From: Saposhnikovia divaricata
Taxonomy: Eukaryota; Streptophyta; Magnoliopsida; Apiales; Apiaceae
Reading direction: 5' to 3'
Length of the DNA stretch: 64,000 nucleotides
Assembly (NCBI GenBank): GCA_036435485.1
Contig: CM071596.1
Location: forward strand, 141,559,501 to 141,623,500
Part shown: positions 1 through 9,890 of the stretch, piece by piece
Position numbering within the stretch: position 1 is the first letter of the stretch
Layout: each line of letters opens with the position of its first letter
The notes under the pieces: model-generated
Told to the model about the DNA's origin: nothing
Seen by the model: the letters and a program-made list of their open reading frames with translations, nothing else
The model's database searches: none
Translations under genes and position numbers: made by a program

Positions 1-153
1 GTCCAGATATTCTGGATCTGTAGCCTCCAGAAACATGGTCATCTTCACCTTCCAAATTGCATACTCTAATGGCCTCAGTATAGGAACCCTAATTGTTTCA
101 TACCTACTAACAGTAGTAGGAGCTTTCTCAGATGGTGGAGGTATTTCTGCCAT
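1..153 (-). CDS. gag: Copia gag, N-terminal fragment (CopA)
   Basis: The start codon is at 153-151, just downstream of the primer-binding site. The 51 visible codons begin MAEIPPP and include the motif LEYAIWKVKMTMFLEATDP, almost the same as the start of the CopB gag. In the family this is the N-terminal part of the UBN2-type gag, which forms the virus-like particle around the element RNA in the cytoplasm. The reading frame is open to the window edge; the rest is not visible. One residue stretch present in CopB (TPTV near position 8) is missing here, a minor family difference. Confidence 0.8.
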   Translation of the reverse strand, partial: MAEIPPPSEKAPTTVSRYETIRVPILRPLEYAIWKVKMTMFLEATDPEYLD

Positions 154-202
154 TGATTACTATTGTGTTTGGATCTTTAACTGTAATAAAGTAACAGATT
201 TT

Positions 203-214
203 GCTCTGATACCA
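203..214 (-). other. Primer-binding site of CopA (initiator Met-tRNA type)
   Basis: On the minus strand the sequence TGGTATCAGAGC lies two bases inside the LTR end. It matches the 3' end of plant initiator methionine tRNA, the usual primer for reverse transcription in plant copia elements. Confidence 0.85.
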
Positions 215-216
215 CT

Positions 217-822
217 TATTAGGTCGAATACACAATATATAATCAAGTACCGTATGAATAAGTAACAAGAACACACGTTTTAACTCTTAAAACTGTTTGG
301 AATTGATAATTCCTCTCTCGGTGATGTAAAGTATCACAGAGAGCTGCTTAGGTTACAAGAATGATATTCGTTCACGATGGATACCCTTCTAGGATTAACC
401 TAACTGTATTTATAAGATATACAGCTACGTACAATCGTAAATTGATTCTCCTAAAATTAAGCTATACAATTGATATCAATTACGATTGCTACACGTCTTC
501 TAAGTCAACTCAATCTCTTTGATAGCTATCCAATCTTCAAAGATATCGCTTCCATATTAATATTAAATTAATCTTCAAACTCTGTTGACTTGTAGACGCT
601 CCCAGTATACAGACTTTAGCAAACTCTGTTCTCTCCATGCTAACAGTGTTTGCGCTTCCATGTATTCAGCTATCAGTGTTTACGCTTTCCTCTGTCAGCG
701 TTTGCGCTTCCAGCAATCAGCATATACTCAAACTCTGTTACAACTGCTTTCAATAACAAGTTAAACTCTCTTTACCTGTAACACTTAAACACTGACATTA
801 AATCACATCAATTATATCTAAC
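217..822 (-). repeat. 5' LTR of CopA
   Basis: The LTR runs from TGTTAGATAT (minus strand, position 822) to the end next to the primer site at 217, where the expected CA end has mutated to TA. It aligns along its length with the CopB LTR at 9382-9890, sharing the ATATCG/CTTCC block and several AAACTCTG-type octamers. In this copy many octamers have changed to AAACACTG. It should contain the promoter of CopA, but no TATA box can be assigned with confidence. Confidence 0.85.
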
Positions 823-1548
823 ATCCTTGTTAGTCATATCAGAGAATATTCGTTTATTGACTCTAAAAGGATCAATTTCATCAGTTTCATCAATTTCGAG
901 ACCAGGTACACAGGCATTGAACAACATTTGACAGAAACGAGCATAATAAACAGTAGTAGATTCTTACAATTTATCACCTAAGCTCATCAGAACATGTCGA
1001 CCAAAGTCAAAATTAGTACCATAGAGCAGAGAATACCCGATTTGGAGACTGTCTATAGGAATGGCATCCCAGTTTGTGACTTTCTTCTGGAACGTCCTTG
1101 TTATGCAATCAAAGAAGAAGTTCCATTCCTTTCTGAGATTTGGTCTCTTTATGCCGCCAATCTTGTCAAGAGATTCCATGTAACCAATCTCTCGTAGCAT
1201 CTCTCTCAGATAAGTTTCATTAACCAGAGTATAAGAAGTATGTGTCTCAAACCCCATTGTATCTCGTACAGTCTGTGGAGTAATCACATGATCTTGGTCT
1301 TCGTAAGTGAAGACAATGGTAGGAGTTCCACTTTCTCCTCCATCCACATAAACTGAATTCTGCCAGAATGAAGCAATTTGAGACGCAGAAAGAGTAGCAG
1401 GTCCAATCAGAGCTTGTCCAATCTCTGAATCCCTCAAGAAGTTCTGCATGAGATGAAACGATTCTGGAACGCGTTGATGATAGAGTGGAGCTTCATAGTT
1501 GTTAGGAACAAACCGTAAGCCAAGAGCAGTGAATGCTTTAGATGCCAT
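823..1548 (-). pseudogene. Additional ORF (aORF) of CopB, N-terminal part, truncated
   Basis: The likely start is the ATG at 1548-1546 (context TCAATGG), giving a protein that begins MASKAFTALGL. An upstream in-frame ATG at 1659 exists but adds a segment absent from the CopD homologue. The frame runs to a TAA at 966-964, then continues in the same frame with clear homology (motif KRIFSDMTNKD) up to 823, where CopA begins. The CopD protein (42851-45697) shows matching blocks: RKEWxFFFD, a leucine-rich YxLLY block, VYYxRFxQ and KRIFSDxTxKD. So one nonsense codon and one insertion have disabled it. Its function is unknown. The N-terminal domain faintly resembles the putative plant transposon protein domain found in other retrotransposons; I could not confirm this. 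Confidence 0.65.
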
Positions 1549-2076
1549 TGAGTTAAGAATTTCCAAGAGATATGTATGTAGAAAGGTGTTTGCGTGAGTG
1601 CCCAAGAGAAAAATAAGAAAACTGTGAGATGTAAGAATAAGGCAAAATCGTTTGGACACAAAAGTGATTAAAGTAATGAAAAACTCAATCTCTTATGTAA
1701 CAAACACTCAATCAGTTCCTTGATTAATGTGTAGTGGGACACGATAATAGGTAAGTGGGACACATTAAAGGACGAGTGGGTCACGTGCGCCTATTTTTAA
1801 GAAGAGTATATTAAAGAATTAAAACATTAAAATATTTGATTTAAACAAAAATCAAATAATACTCTTTTAAAAATATCTTGACCCAAGTAAGACTAGAATT
1901 TGAACCGTTTACCTGTTGCCTTTAATAACCAGAATACGAAGCGATTAAGAACTTCGTTCTTACCCATCTCTATTTAAGGCCTAGAGACTTGCTCAGATTA
2001 TTTCATTAAATCTTTAACCTTTCAATCTCCCCTGTAAAATCACAAACCCTTCAAACCAAATACCCTTGAAAAAACA
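1549..2076. promoter_or_regulatory. Divergent intergenic region between aORF and the antisense small gene (CopB)
   Basis: This stretch separates the minus-strand aORF start (1548) from the plus-strand small ORF start (2077). For the plus strand it holds a TATA-like TATTTAAGG at 1970-1978, about 100 bases before the ATG. A G-box core CACGTG lies at 1782-1787. Around 1735-1785 the block GTGGGACAC or GTGGGTCAC occurs three times at 20-25 base spacing. The layout suggests a bidirectional promoter; transcription is inferred, not seen. Confidence 0.5.
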
Positions 2077-2334
2077 ATGGCCAATCTTACCATCAAAGAG
2101 AAAAACCTTCATCTTGTCGAGAATAGGGACATCTTCAGCTATACGCGTGAAGAATTTGAAGCGTTCGAGTGGGAAAGGCAGCTTGAGACGCTGTGGCTGC
2201 AAATGGATGCTGGTCTGGAAGAGCTCGAGAGAGAGAAACCTGCAAGGGTGATCGACATCGATGCTGCCCTCCAAGCAACATTGGCATGGCTCTCCTCGAA
2301 GGCATCCTCATCCACCACCACCAACCATTGTTAA
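2077..2334 (+). CDS. Small antisense-strand ORF in CopB, acidic protein of 85 residues
   Basis: This ORF is on the strand opposite to gag-pol. It starts at an ATG in good plant context (ACAATGGCC) about 100 bases after a TATA-like box and ends at TAA. The 85-residue product is acidic and rich in Glu and Leu (LETLWLQMDAGLEELEREK), probably helical, with a Ser/Thr-rich tail. No known domain is recognised, and there is no signal peptide or membrane segment. About 190 bases downstream is an AATGAAAAT poly(A)-type signal. CopD carries an ORF of similar size and orientation in the same place (46217-46507), which supports a real gene although sequence similarity between the two products is weak. Function unknown. 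Confidence 0.55.
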   Translation: MANLTIKEKNLHLVENRDIFSYTREEFEAFEWERQLETLWLQMDAGLEELEREKPARVIDIDAALQATLAWLSSKASSSTTTNHC

Positions 2335-2523
2335 TGAATATGTCAGCAAAAATAACCTTATCCCTTCAACTTCCACCCAAACAAAGTGGCAAAGATGGGA
2401 TCTGGGAATTTTTGCTAACAATGGAGTGGTGTGGACGGACCTTTTACATTCCTGTTGAATAGATTAGTAGATAGAGAAAACAAAAAAGATGTAATATTTT
2501 CTTGTAATCTCTTTCGTATTATC

Positions 2524-2532
2524 AATGAAAAT
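2524..2532 (+). terminator. Putative poly(A) signal of the CopB antisense gene
   Basis: AATGAAAAT follows a T-rich stretch with TGTAATATTTTCTTGTAATC. The antisense gene of CopD has the same AATGAAAAT behind a similar TGTAATGC/T-rich stretch, at a comparable distance from its stop codon. Confidence 0.45.
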
Positions 2533-3748
2533 TTTGTTTCTCTAATCATATTCACTATGTTCTGCAACTGTTATTTATGTTATATGAATTGTTCTTCAAG
2601 AAAATTAATCAAGAAGAGAATATGAAGACTAATTAAAGTAATCATATAAAGAACACATTCATCAACTATCCACTGATTAACAGTTGTCACAAACCCTACT
2701 TACTCCAAGACTTTCAAATTGTCCAAGTGAAAAATTTACCTTAGAGTACAAATCACGAATCAACAGCGTTTGTCAATTCTCCAACTTTATCACCGAAACC
2801 CTTTCATAAATTGCACAGTTGTGAGTATTTGTGTGTGTGAGGCAGAGTTTACTAAGTCAATTTTTAGAGCATCTAATTTTTCATAAAATCCATAAAGTAA
2901 ATCAATAAACACTGGATGCACAAACTGTCATAGTAAACACTGACTGTATGATGAAAGCTAAACTCTGAAGTAATCGAACTTTATACAGTAATTTTTATTT
3001 TATACCCCCTTTATATACATTTTTTTTTATTTTCATCATTTTTTTTTATTTTTTTTTTCATCATTTTTTTTTTCATTCCAGTAATCAGAGGTTGGAACCA
3101 GTCACCAAAAATTCAAAAATTTAGCCCTTATCATTTTGATAAGTTCCTGGGTCATCCTAGTATTTAACTAGTCACCAAAAATCAGAGAATTTTAGCACAT
3201 ATTATATACCAATAGGTTCCTGGGTCATCCTAGTATCCAACATAATCTCAAAGGAGTATAACAACCTATATACATTTTCTTTGGGGTATTGCAGTAAACA
3301 TTTTATTTTATCAGAGTATAACTAACAGAGTTTAGAGTTCATCAACATCAGTAGTTTTTCATGAAAGGTAATGCACACAGTATTTATAGACTCAGAGTTT
3401 AGGACAAAATAAACTAAGAGATACTATAAATATGAGCCAGTATCATGCTGTGTTAACTTTCTGCACAATCTAAGATTAGATCACAATAACTCAGAAAGAT
3501 TCATGATTAATTGCTGAGAATCATGCTTCATACATATTTCTTCATTGGTGTTTTCATTCAGACAAAAATCAACTCAGAGTTCACAGAGTTTATCAAACTT
3601 ATTAACAGTGTATGACATACAGACATACTGACAGAGTTTAACAGAGTATGCATAACAGATTTAATCAACAGAGTTCACTTAGCATTTAACCAATCAGGAA
3701 ATATGATTAATACATCACATATGTAAAGTTTGAATCTAACCAACATTT
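2533..3748. other. Noncoding stretch between antisense gene and pol of CopB
   Basis: I see no gene here. It holds T-rich runs (3018-3078), a tandem repeat (3098-3237) and a high density of the octamer CAGAGTTT or its complement AAACTCTG (near 2842, 2957, 3324, 3393, 3583, 3630). It should be the 3' end region for both the antisense transcript and any pol-only transcript. Confidence 0.6.
3098..3237. repeat. Imperfect tandem repeat, two units of about 70 bp
   Basis: Two adjacent copies run from AGTCACCAAAAAT to GTTCCTGGGTCATCCTAGTAT (about 3101-3165 and 3170-3235). The ends of the units are nearly identical and the middles differ. No role is apparent. Confidence 0.7.
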
Positions 3749-6700
3749 CTAGTCAGAACCAGAGACCATTCCTAGTTCATTGACCAGTCTTGTAAATGTA
3801 GCTTCACTCAATGGTTTAGTGAAGATATCTGCAAGCTGTTGTTTTGTAGATACAAAATGTAGTTCAATATTTCCTTCTTCCACATGTTCTCTGATGAAGT
3901 GGTACCTTATGCTGATGTGCTTGGTCATTGAATGCTGTACTGGATTACCTGTCATAGCAATAGCACTTTGATTATCACAGTAAATAGGGATATTACTGTA
4001 CCTCAATCCATAATCCAGCAATTGATTCTTCATCCATAAGATCTGTGCACAACAGCTACCAGCTGCAATATACTCTGCTTCAGCTGTAGATGTGGAGATT
4101 GATTTCTGTTTCTTGCTGTACCAGGAAACAAGTCTGTCACCAAGAAATTGACAACTTCCACTAGTGCTCTTTCTGTCTACCTTACAGCCTGCAAAGTCTG
4201 CATCAGAATACCCAAGTAGCTTAAAATCTGATTCTCTGGGGTACCACAGACCTAATGATATGGTGCCCTTGAGATACTTGAAGATTCTTTTCACAGCTGT
4301 CAGATGTGGCTCTCTAGGATCTGCCTGAAACCTTGCACAAAGACAGGTTGCATACATGATGTCAGGCCTACTAGCTGTCAAGTATAGAAGAGATCCTATC
4401 ATGCCCCTGTAGTTTGTCAAATCCACTGAAGCTCCTGTGTCTTTGTCCAGTTTAGTTGCTGTTGCCATGGGAGTTGATGCAGATGAACAGTCAAGCATAC
4501 CAAATTTCTTGAGAAGATTTCTGGTGTATTTTTCTTGATTAATGAAAATTCCATCTTCTGTTTGTTTCACCTGTAGGCCTAGAAAGTAACTAAGCTCTCC
4601 CATCATGCTCATTTGATATCTGGACTGCATGAGCTTGGCAAACTTCTTACAGAGTTTAGCATTAGTAGACCCAAAGATGATGTCATCAACATAAATCTGA
4701 ACTAAAAGGAGGTCACTTCCTTGATTGAAATAAAACAGAGTTTTGTCAATTTTTCCTCTGTTGAATCCACTTTCTAGAAGAAACTGAGCAAGTGTCTCAT
4801 ACCATGCTCTTGGTGCCTGCTTAAGTCCATATAGTGCCTTATCTAGCCTGTAGACATAATCTGGATATTAGGGGTCCACAAATCCTGGTGGTTGTTCAAC
4901 AAACACTTCTTCTTCAAGCTTTCCATTCAGAAAAGCACTTTTCACATCCATCTGGAACACTTTGAATTTCTTGTGAGAGGCATATGCTAGAAAAATTCTG
5001 ATTGCCTCCAATCTTGCTACTGGAGCAAATGTTTCATCATAATTTATTCCTTCCTGCTGTGAATAACCTTTTGCTACCAGTCTAGCCTTGTTCCTCGTGA
5101 TCACACCTTCACTGTCAGTCTTGTTTCTGAAAACCCATTTAGTACCAACAATAGATCTGTTCTTTGGCCTTGGTACAAGGGTCCAAACTTCATTTCTTTC
5201 AAATTCATTTAACTCTTCCTGCATTGCTGTTATCCAGTCTGCATCTTGAAGAGCTTCTTCCACTTTCTTTGGTTCATTTTTAGACAAGAATGCATGAAAT
5301 AGACATTCACTTGCAGTAGCACTTCTTGTCTTTACTTTTGCATATGGATCACCAATTATCAAATCAGGTGTATGTGATTTAGTCCATTTCCTAGCAGAAG
5401 GCAAATGACTTCTATCAGCATGTGATCCTCCCCCTTGATCCATGCTCTCCTGATTTTGTTGTGATCTATCTTCGTTTTCTGAGACTCCCCCTGAACTTGA
5501 CTGCCCAGAGTCAGAATTTGAATTTTCAGAGTTTGAAGCATCAGAGTTTGATCCAGATTTTTCAGTTGACTCAGTATCAGTGTTTGAGTCTTCATTTTGA
5601 TCATGCTCCCCCTCAACTGGTTCTCCCCTTTGTTGTGACTGAGAAGTTTCTTCAGAATTTACCAGTAGAGGTTCAGAGTTTGTTTCAACAGAGTCTGTCA
5701 GAATTGTTTCATCAGAGTTTCCTTCATCAGAGTTTAAAACTTCATTTTCAAAGTTCAGTTGATCATATTCATCTTTGTCTTCAAGTCCAGTTATCTTCTT
5801 ATCATCAAAAGAAACATGTATAGATTCCATGATCACTTTAGTTCTCAGATTGTAAACTCTGAATGCCTTTGTTGACAGTGGATAGCCAACAAAAATTCCT
5901 TCATCTGCCTTTAGCTCAAACTTGGTCAACTGTTCTGGATGAGTCTTCAAAACAAAACATTTGCACCCGAAAATATGAAAGTATTTCAGGTTAGGCTTCT
6001 TTTTCTTCACCATCTCATATGGTGTCTTTCCATGCTTATTGATCAGTGTTGCATTTTGAGTAAAACAAGCAGTTTGAACAGCTTCTGCCCAGAAATAAGT
6101 TGGCAATTTTGCTTCATCAAGCATAGTTCTGGCAGCTTCAATTAAGGTTCTATTTTTCCTTTCAACTACACCATTTTGTTGTGGTGTACCAGGTGCTGAA
6201 AATTCTTGTTTCACTCCATTGTCCTTGCAGAATTCTTCCATTGTTGCATTTCTGAACTCAGTTCCATTATCACTTCTGATGATTCTGACTTTGTTGCTTG
6301 ATCCTTTGTCCAGAAGCTTCACATGCTCCATCAGAGTCGATGCAGTTTCATCCTTCTTTGCTAGAAAATACACCCAGGTGAATCTAGTGTATTCATCAAC
6401 AATGACTAAAGCATATTTCTTTCTTGCAATAGACATAACATTTACTGGACCAAAGAGATCAACATGCAGAAGATGATAGGGATCAGTGATAGAAAATTCT
6501 GTCTTGCTCTTGAAAGATGACTTCCTTTGTTTAGCCTTCTGACATGAGTCACATAGGCCTTCAACATTTAACAGGGTCTTTGGGAGTCCTCTTACAAGAT
6601 CCTTTCTGATCAATTCATTGATGTTGTTCAAGTTCAAATGTGAGAGTTTCTTGTGCCACTTCCAACTCTCTTCACTAGACATTCTTGTAGACAGGCAAAC

Positions 6701-7078
6701 AGCTTTTCCAACAGAGTCTATCAAAAGCTTGATTTCATAAATGTTGTTTTGCCTGTGACCAACTGGAACAACTTTTCCTGTAGATTTGCTGATAACTTCA
6801 CAATATTCAGGTTGGAAATCTACATGATATCCCTTGTCACAGATTTGACTCACAGATAGCAAGTCATGCTTGAGTCCTGGGACATGAGCTACATTGTTGT
6901 TGATGACATTTCCAAGATTGATATTGCCATATCCCAATGTTCTTCTTATATTGCCATCACCATAGGAAACTTTTGGGCCAGCCTTCTCCTCATATTCTGA
7001 TAGCATGGCTTTATTTCCAGTCATGTGTCCTGAACATCCACTGTCCACGACTAGGGTTGCCTCCCTGTTACCCTGCAA
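3749..7078 (-). pseudogene. pol: Copia pol of CopB (protease-integrase-RT-RNase H), one stop codon
   Basis: Domain order fits copia. The protease motif is VVDSGCSGHMTG near residue 10. The integrase zinc motif is WHKKLSHLN followed by CDSCQ. The catalytic core has LHVDLFGP, IIRSDNGTEF and QQNGVVERKNR. After a Ser/Glu/Asn-rich linker, reverse transcriptase has QMDVKSAFLNG and YVDDIIFGS, and RNase H has YSDADFAGC, STAEAEYIAAG and CDNQSA. The frame is open from 7078 except for a TAA at 4870-4868, right after GFVDP in the RT. The same frame continues to the terminal stop at 3749. Just upstream, at 7071-7073, one extra G seems to put pol out of frame with gag. All catalytic residues that I can see are kept, so damage is recent and light. 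Confidence 0.85.
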
Positions 7079-7088
7079 TCACAAACAA

Positions 7089-9320
7089 TTACTGAGGATT
7101 AGTTTTAAGGATCCAGACTTGCTTGGATCCTTTGGCATTCTTAACTTTGTTAGCTTTTGCAGCGGAATTAACATTATCAGAGTTTGAGCTAACATTATCA
7201 GTGTTTACACTTGCAGTATCAACTTTAACCCATTTCAGATTGGGTTTCAGTTCATAGTAATTATGATAGATCGCATGATATTCTCTGCAAGTATAGATGG
7301 AATGCCAAGTGCTTCCACAGTGTGTGCATAGAGTCTGTGGCTTAGTTCTAGCAAAATCCTTCTTTACCTCAGACTTTGTAGGTAAAGAATTTATATTTTT
7401 ATTTTTCTTGCAAGAATTTGCAAGATGCTTAGTACTACCACAGTTATGACATGTCTTTCTTGGAGCATAACTAGCAAGCATTGGTTTATTTCCTGAAGTA
7501 ATGCCTACTTTTCCATTTCTGTTCTTGTTTGACACTTTCTTTTTCTCAACAGATTTTAACTCCTTCAGTTTATGTTTGAGTTGTTTATCTGTCATTGAAC
7601 CAATATTAACCTGTTTAACACTAGTTTTTACTGGTTTTCTTTGGACAGCTTCTTTTTCATTCTCAGACAAAAATTTACTGGTTCCATGAACAAATTTAGT
7701 TATGACTTTAACTTGATTTTGAAATCTAAGTTCATCTCCCTCATTATAACCTAGACCAACAGTGTCTGTTTGAAAAATCTGTTGAGTGTCCTTTCCAGAA
7801 TTAGTCCAAGTCCTAATTTTCTTATTTGCTTCCTCCAACTCAGATTCTAGTTGTTTATATTTCTGAAGCAAATCCTGTTCTATAGAAACAGCATCATCTC
7901 TCTCTTTCTGAACTTGTTGCATGTTTTCAAGTTTCTCTTCAACAAGTTTATTTCTTTCTTTAAGTTCAAAATTTTCAGCTTTTATCCTCTCATTTTCTAA
8001 AGTCTGATCCCTATAACTTATATGCAATGACTTAAGAAAAATTCTTAATTGAGCAATGTCATCAATATTATAAGCATAGGTAGTTAGAGGTACCTGATTT
8101 TCAGAGGATTCTGATTCAGTAGTAGCCATGAGAGCATAGTTTACTTCTTCATCAGAATCTGAAGTATCTGCCCAATCTCTGCCTTTAGTGTAGAGTACCT
8201 TTCCAGTTTTACCCTTCTTGCACTCAGGAGCATAGTGGCCCATCTCCTTACACTTGTAGCATTGAATTTCAGACTTATCCTTCTTTCCTTTAGAATCTCT
8301 CTTATCAGACTTCCTGTAGCTTTTCCTGTCTTCATTTGAATCCCTAGAAAACCTTTTTCCTTTCTTGAAATTCTTGAAGCCCATTTTCTTGAAAGTCTTC
8401 ACCATTAACACAGCCATTTTCCTCATTTCTTCTTCATCATCCTCAGAGTCAGATGATTCAGAAGAATTTGAATCATAATCAGAGTTTGGTGATTCACTTT
8501 CTGAATGTATGACCAAAGCTTTTCCTTTCATTTTCCTTCTTGTTGCATCTTTCTTCTGAGGCTTTTCTTCAACATTAAGAGCAACAGACTTTCCTTTCCT
8601 GCTTGATCTCCTGTTTCTCTGTTCCATTTCCAATTCATAAGTTTTGAGCAGTCCATAGATTTCATCAATCTCTGTTTCAGCAAGATCATAGTTGTCTCTA
8701 ATAGTGGTTGTTTTCACATCCCACTTTTCAGGTAGAGAAAGAAGAAACTTGAGATTCGAGTCTTCTAGATCATATTCTTTGTTGACCAATGACAGATCAT
8801 TAATCAGTTTACAGAATCTATCAAATGTTTCTGTCATGGTCTCTTCAGGTTTAGCCTCAAAATGCTCATACTCTTGTGTGAGTATGTTTCTCCTATCCTT
8901 CTTAATAGCTGCAGTTCCTTGACACCTGACTTCAAGAGCATCCCATATCTCTTTTGCAGTGGTGCAGTTAATGACTTTGTTAGACATAACATTGTCTAAA
9001 GCACTATGCAGTAAATGCCTAACTTTTGCATCCTTAGCAATTGATGATAGATCTTCAGGAGTCATGTCCTTCTTTTCCTTTGGAACCATTTTTGCTGCTT
9101 CACCAGCAACTGCAACAGATAGCTTTGTAGGATTGTGAGGGCCTTCATAAATCCTGTCAAGATATTCTGGATCTGTAGCCTCCAGAAACATAGTCATCTT
9201 GACCTTCCACATAGCATACTCTAATGGCCTCAGAATAGGAACCCTGATTGGTTCATAACGACTCACAGTAGTAGGAGCCTTTTCAGAAACAGTAGGTGTT
9301 GGTGGAGGAATTTCTGACAT
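7089..9320 (-). CDS. gag: Copia gag of CopB, 743 residues, with three zinc knuckles and a coiled coil
   Basis: The structural protein of the retrotransposon particle. It starts MSEIPPPTPT shortly after the primer site. Residues about 90-235 fit the UBN2 gag domain. A Lys/Ser/Asp-rich stretch follows (240-350), then a CCHC zinc knuckle at 354-367 (CYKCKEMGHYAPEC). A long predicted coiled coil spans 440-505. Two more CCHC motifs lie at 625-638 and 666-679. The size and extra knuckles exceed the usual copia gag (about 300-400 residues) and fit SIRE-type elements. It ends at a TAA (7091-7089) where family members usually read on into protease. The stop plus the nearby extra base may be decay, or may be a real gag/pol boundary; decay seems more likely. 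Confidence 0.85.
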   Translation of the reverse strand: MSEIPPPTPTVSEKAPTTVSRYEPIRVPILRPLEYAMWKVKMTMFLEATDPEYLDRIYEGPHNPTKLSVAVAGEAAKMVPKEKKDMTPEDLSSIAKDAKVRHLLHSALDNVMSNKVINCTTAKEIWDALEVRCQGTAAIKKDRRNILTQEYEHFEAKPEETMTETFDRFCKLINDLSLVNKEYDLEDSNLKFLLSLPEKWDVKTTTIRDNYDLAETEIDEIYGLLKTYELEMEQRNRRSSRKGKSVALNVEEKPQKKDATRRKMKGKALVIHSESESPNSDYDSNSSESSDSEDDEEEMRKMAVLMVKTFKKMGFKNFKKGKRFSRDSNEDRKSYRKSDKRDSKGKKDKSEIQCYKCKEMGHYAPECKKGKTGKVLYTKGRDWADTSDSDEEVNYALMATTESESSENQVPLTTYAYNIDDIAQLRIFLKSLHISYRDQTLENERIKAENFELKERNKLVEEKLENMQQVQKERDDAVSIEQDLLQKYKQLESELEEANKKIRTWTNSGKDTQQIFQTDTVGLGYNEGDELRFQNQVKVITKFVHGTSKFLSENEKEAVQRKPVKTSVKQVNIGSMTDKQLKHKLKELKSVEKKKVSNKNRNGKVGITSGNKPMLASYAPRKTCHNCGSTKHLANSCKKNKNINSLPTKSEVKKDFARTKPQTLCTHCGSTWHSIYTCREYHAIYHNYYELKPNLKWVKVDTASVNTDNVSSNSDNVNSAAKANKVKNAKGSKQVWILKTNPQ

Positions 9321-9367
9321 GATTATTGTTGTGTTTGGATCTTAACCTGTAATAAAGTAACAGATTG

Positions 9368-9379
9368 GCTCTGATACCA
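9368..9379 (-). other. Primer-binding site of CopB
   Basis: TGGTATCAGAGC on the minus strand, two bases from the LTR end, matches the 3' end of initiator Met-tRNA. Confidence 0.9.
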
Positions 9380-9381
9380 CT

Positions 9382-9890
9382 TGTTAGGCCGAATACACAA
9401 TTAATAATCAACTTTGTATGAGAGATTAATAAGTAAAAGCGTTTATGCACTTAAAAAACTTCTTGTATTTCAAACCCTCTTCGTGATGTAAAATATCACA
9501 AAGAGCTGCTAGGTTACAATAATGATAATTCGTTATCGATACCCTTCTAGGGTTAACCTATCTGTATTTATATACCATACAGCTACGATACAATCTCTAA
9601 TTGATATTCCTAATAATCAGCTATACAATGATATCAATTACAGATTGTCACACGTCTCCTATATCAACTCGATCTCTTTGATAGCTATCCAATCTTCAAA
9701 GATATCGCTTCCATAATTATCCTTCAATCACTGTTGAATAGTAGACGCGCTTCCTCCAGACAGAGTTTAACAAACTCTGTCGACCTTCCAACTGTCAGAG
9801 TTTACGCAAACTCTGACTGCTTCCAGCTAAACTCTGATAACTCCCTGTAACACTTAAACACTGATCAAAACACATCAATTATATTTAACA
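9382..9890 (-). repeat. 5' LTR of CopB
   Basis: The LTR is bounded by TGTTAAATAT (minus strand, 9890) and GGCCTAACA (9382), so it has the TG...CA ends. At 509 bp it is about 100 bp shorter than the CopA LTR. Three to five copies of AAACTCTG, some as inverted pairs (about 9760-9781 and 9795-9821), lie in its first 130 bases. Outside, at 9891, GypL LTR sequence begins. Confidence 0.9.

Larger units (their letters stand above)
1..822 (-). mobile_element. CopA: 5' end of a SIRE-like Ty1/copia retrotransposon, cut by window edge
   Basis: Reading on the minus strand, an LTR (822-217) is followed by an initiator-Met primer-binding site (214-203) and then by the first 51 codons of a copia gag, after which the window ends. 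The LTR and gag start closely resemble those of CopB (LTR 9382-9890, gag from 9320), so both belong to one family, although the LTR is about 606 bp here and 509 bp there. The outer edge at 822/823 falls in the middle of the CopB additional ORF, so CopA is a younger insertion into CopB. The 3' half and the second target duplication lie outside the window. Confidence 0.85.
823..9890 (-). mobile_element. CopB: SIRE/Maximus-like Ty1/copia retrotransposon, 3' end cut off by CopA
   Basis: The order on the minus strand is LTR (9890-9382), primer site, a long gag (9320), protease-integrase-RT-RNase H (7078 to 3749), a noncoding stretch with an oppositely oriented small gene (2077-2334), and an additional ORF (1548 onward) that is cut at 823 by CopA. 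A downstream ORF after pol is characteristic of the SIRE lineage. The element sits in the 3' LTR of GypL: at 9891 the sequence continues as GypL LTR, matching position 60371 of the other LTR copy. Its own 3' LTR must lie left of the window. Confidence 0.85.

Noticed and set aside
217..822. Reading this LTR as the 3' LTR of CopB in a tandem LTR-interior-LTR array
   Set aside because: The aORF homology reaches right up to it without a polypurine tract or 3' untranslated region, so insertion is the better explanation.
1885..1965. tRNA-like B-box (complement of AGAATTTGAACC) upstream of the CopB antisense gene, possible SINE
   Set aside because: The flanking bases do not form a T-arm or cloverleaf, no A-box at the right distance is convincing, and no poly-A tail or duplication is seen.
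5422..5823. Plus-strand ORF of 133 codons opposite the CopB pol linker
   Set aside because: A mirror frame of the low-complexity Ser/Glu/Asn linker; no promoter or start context.
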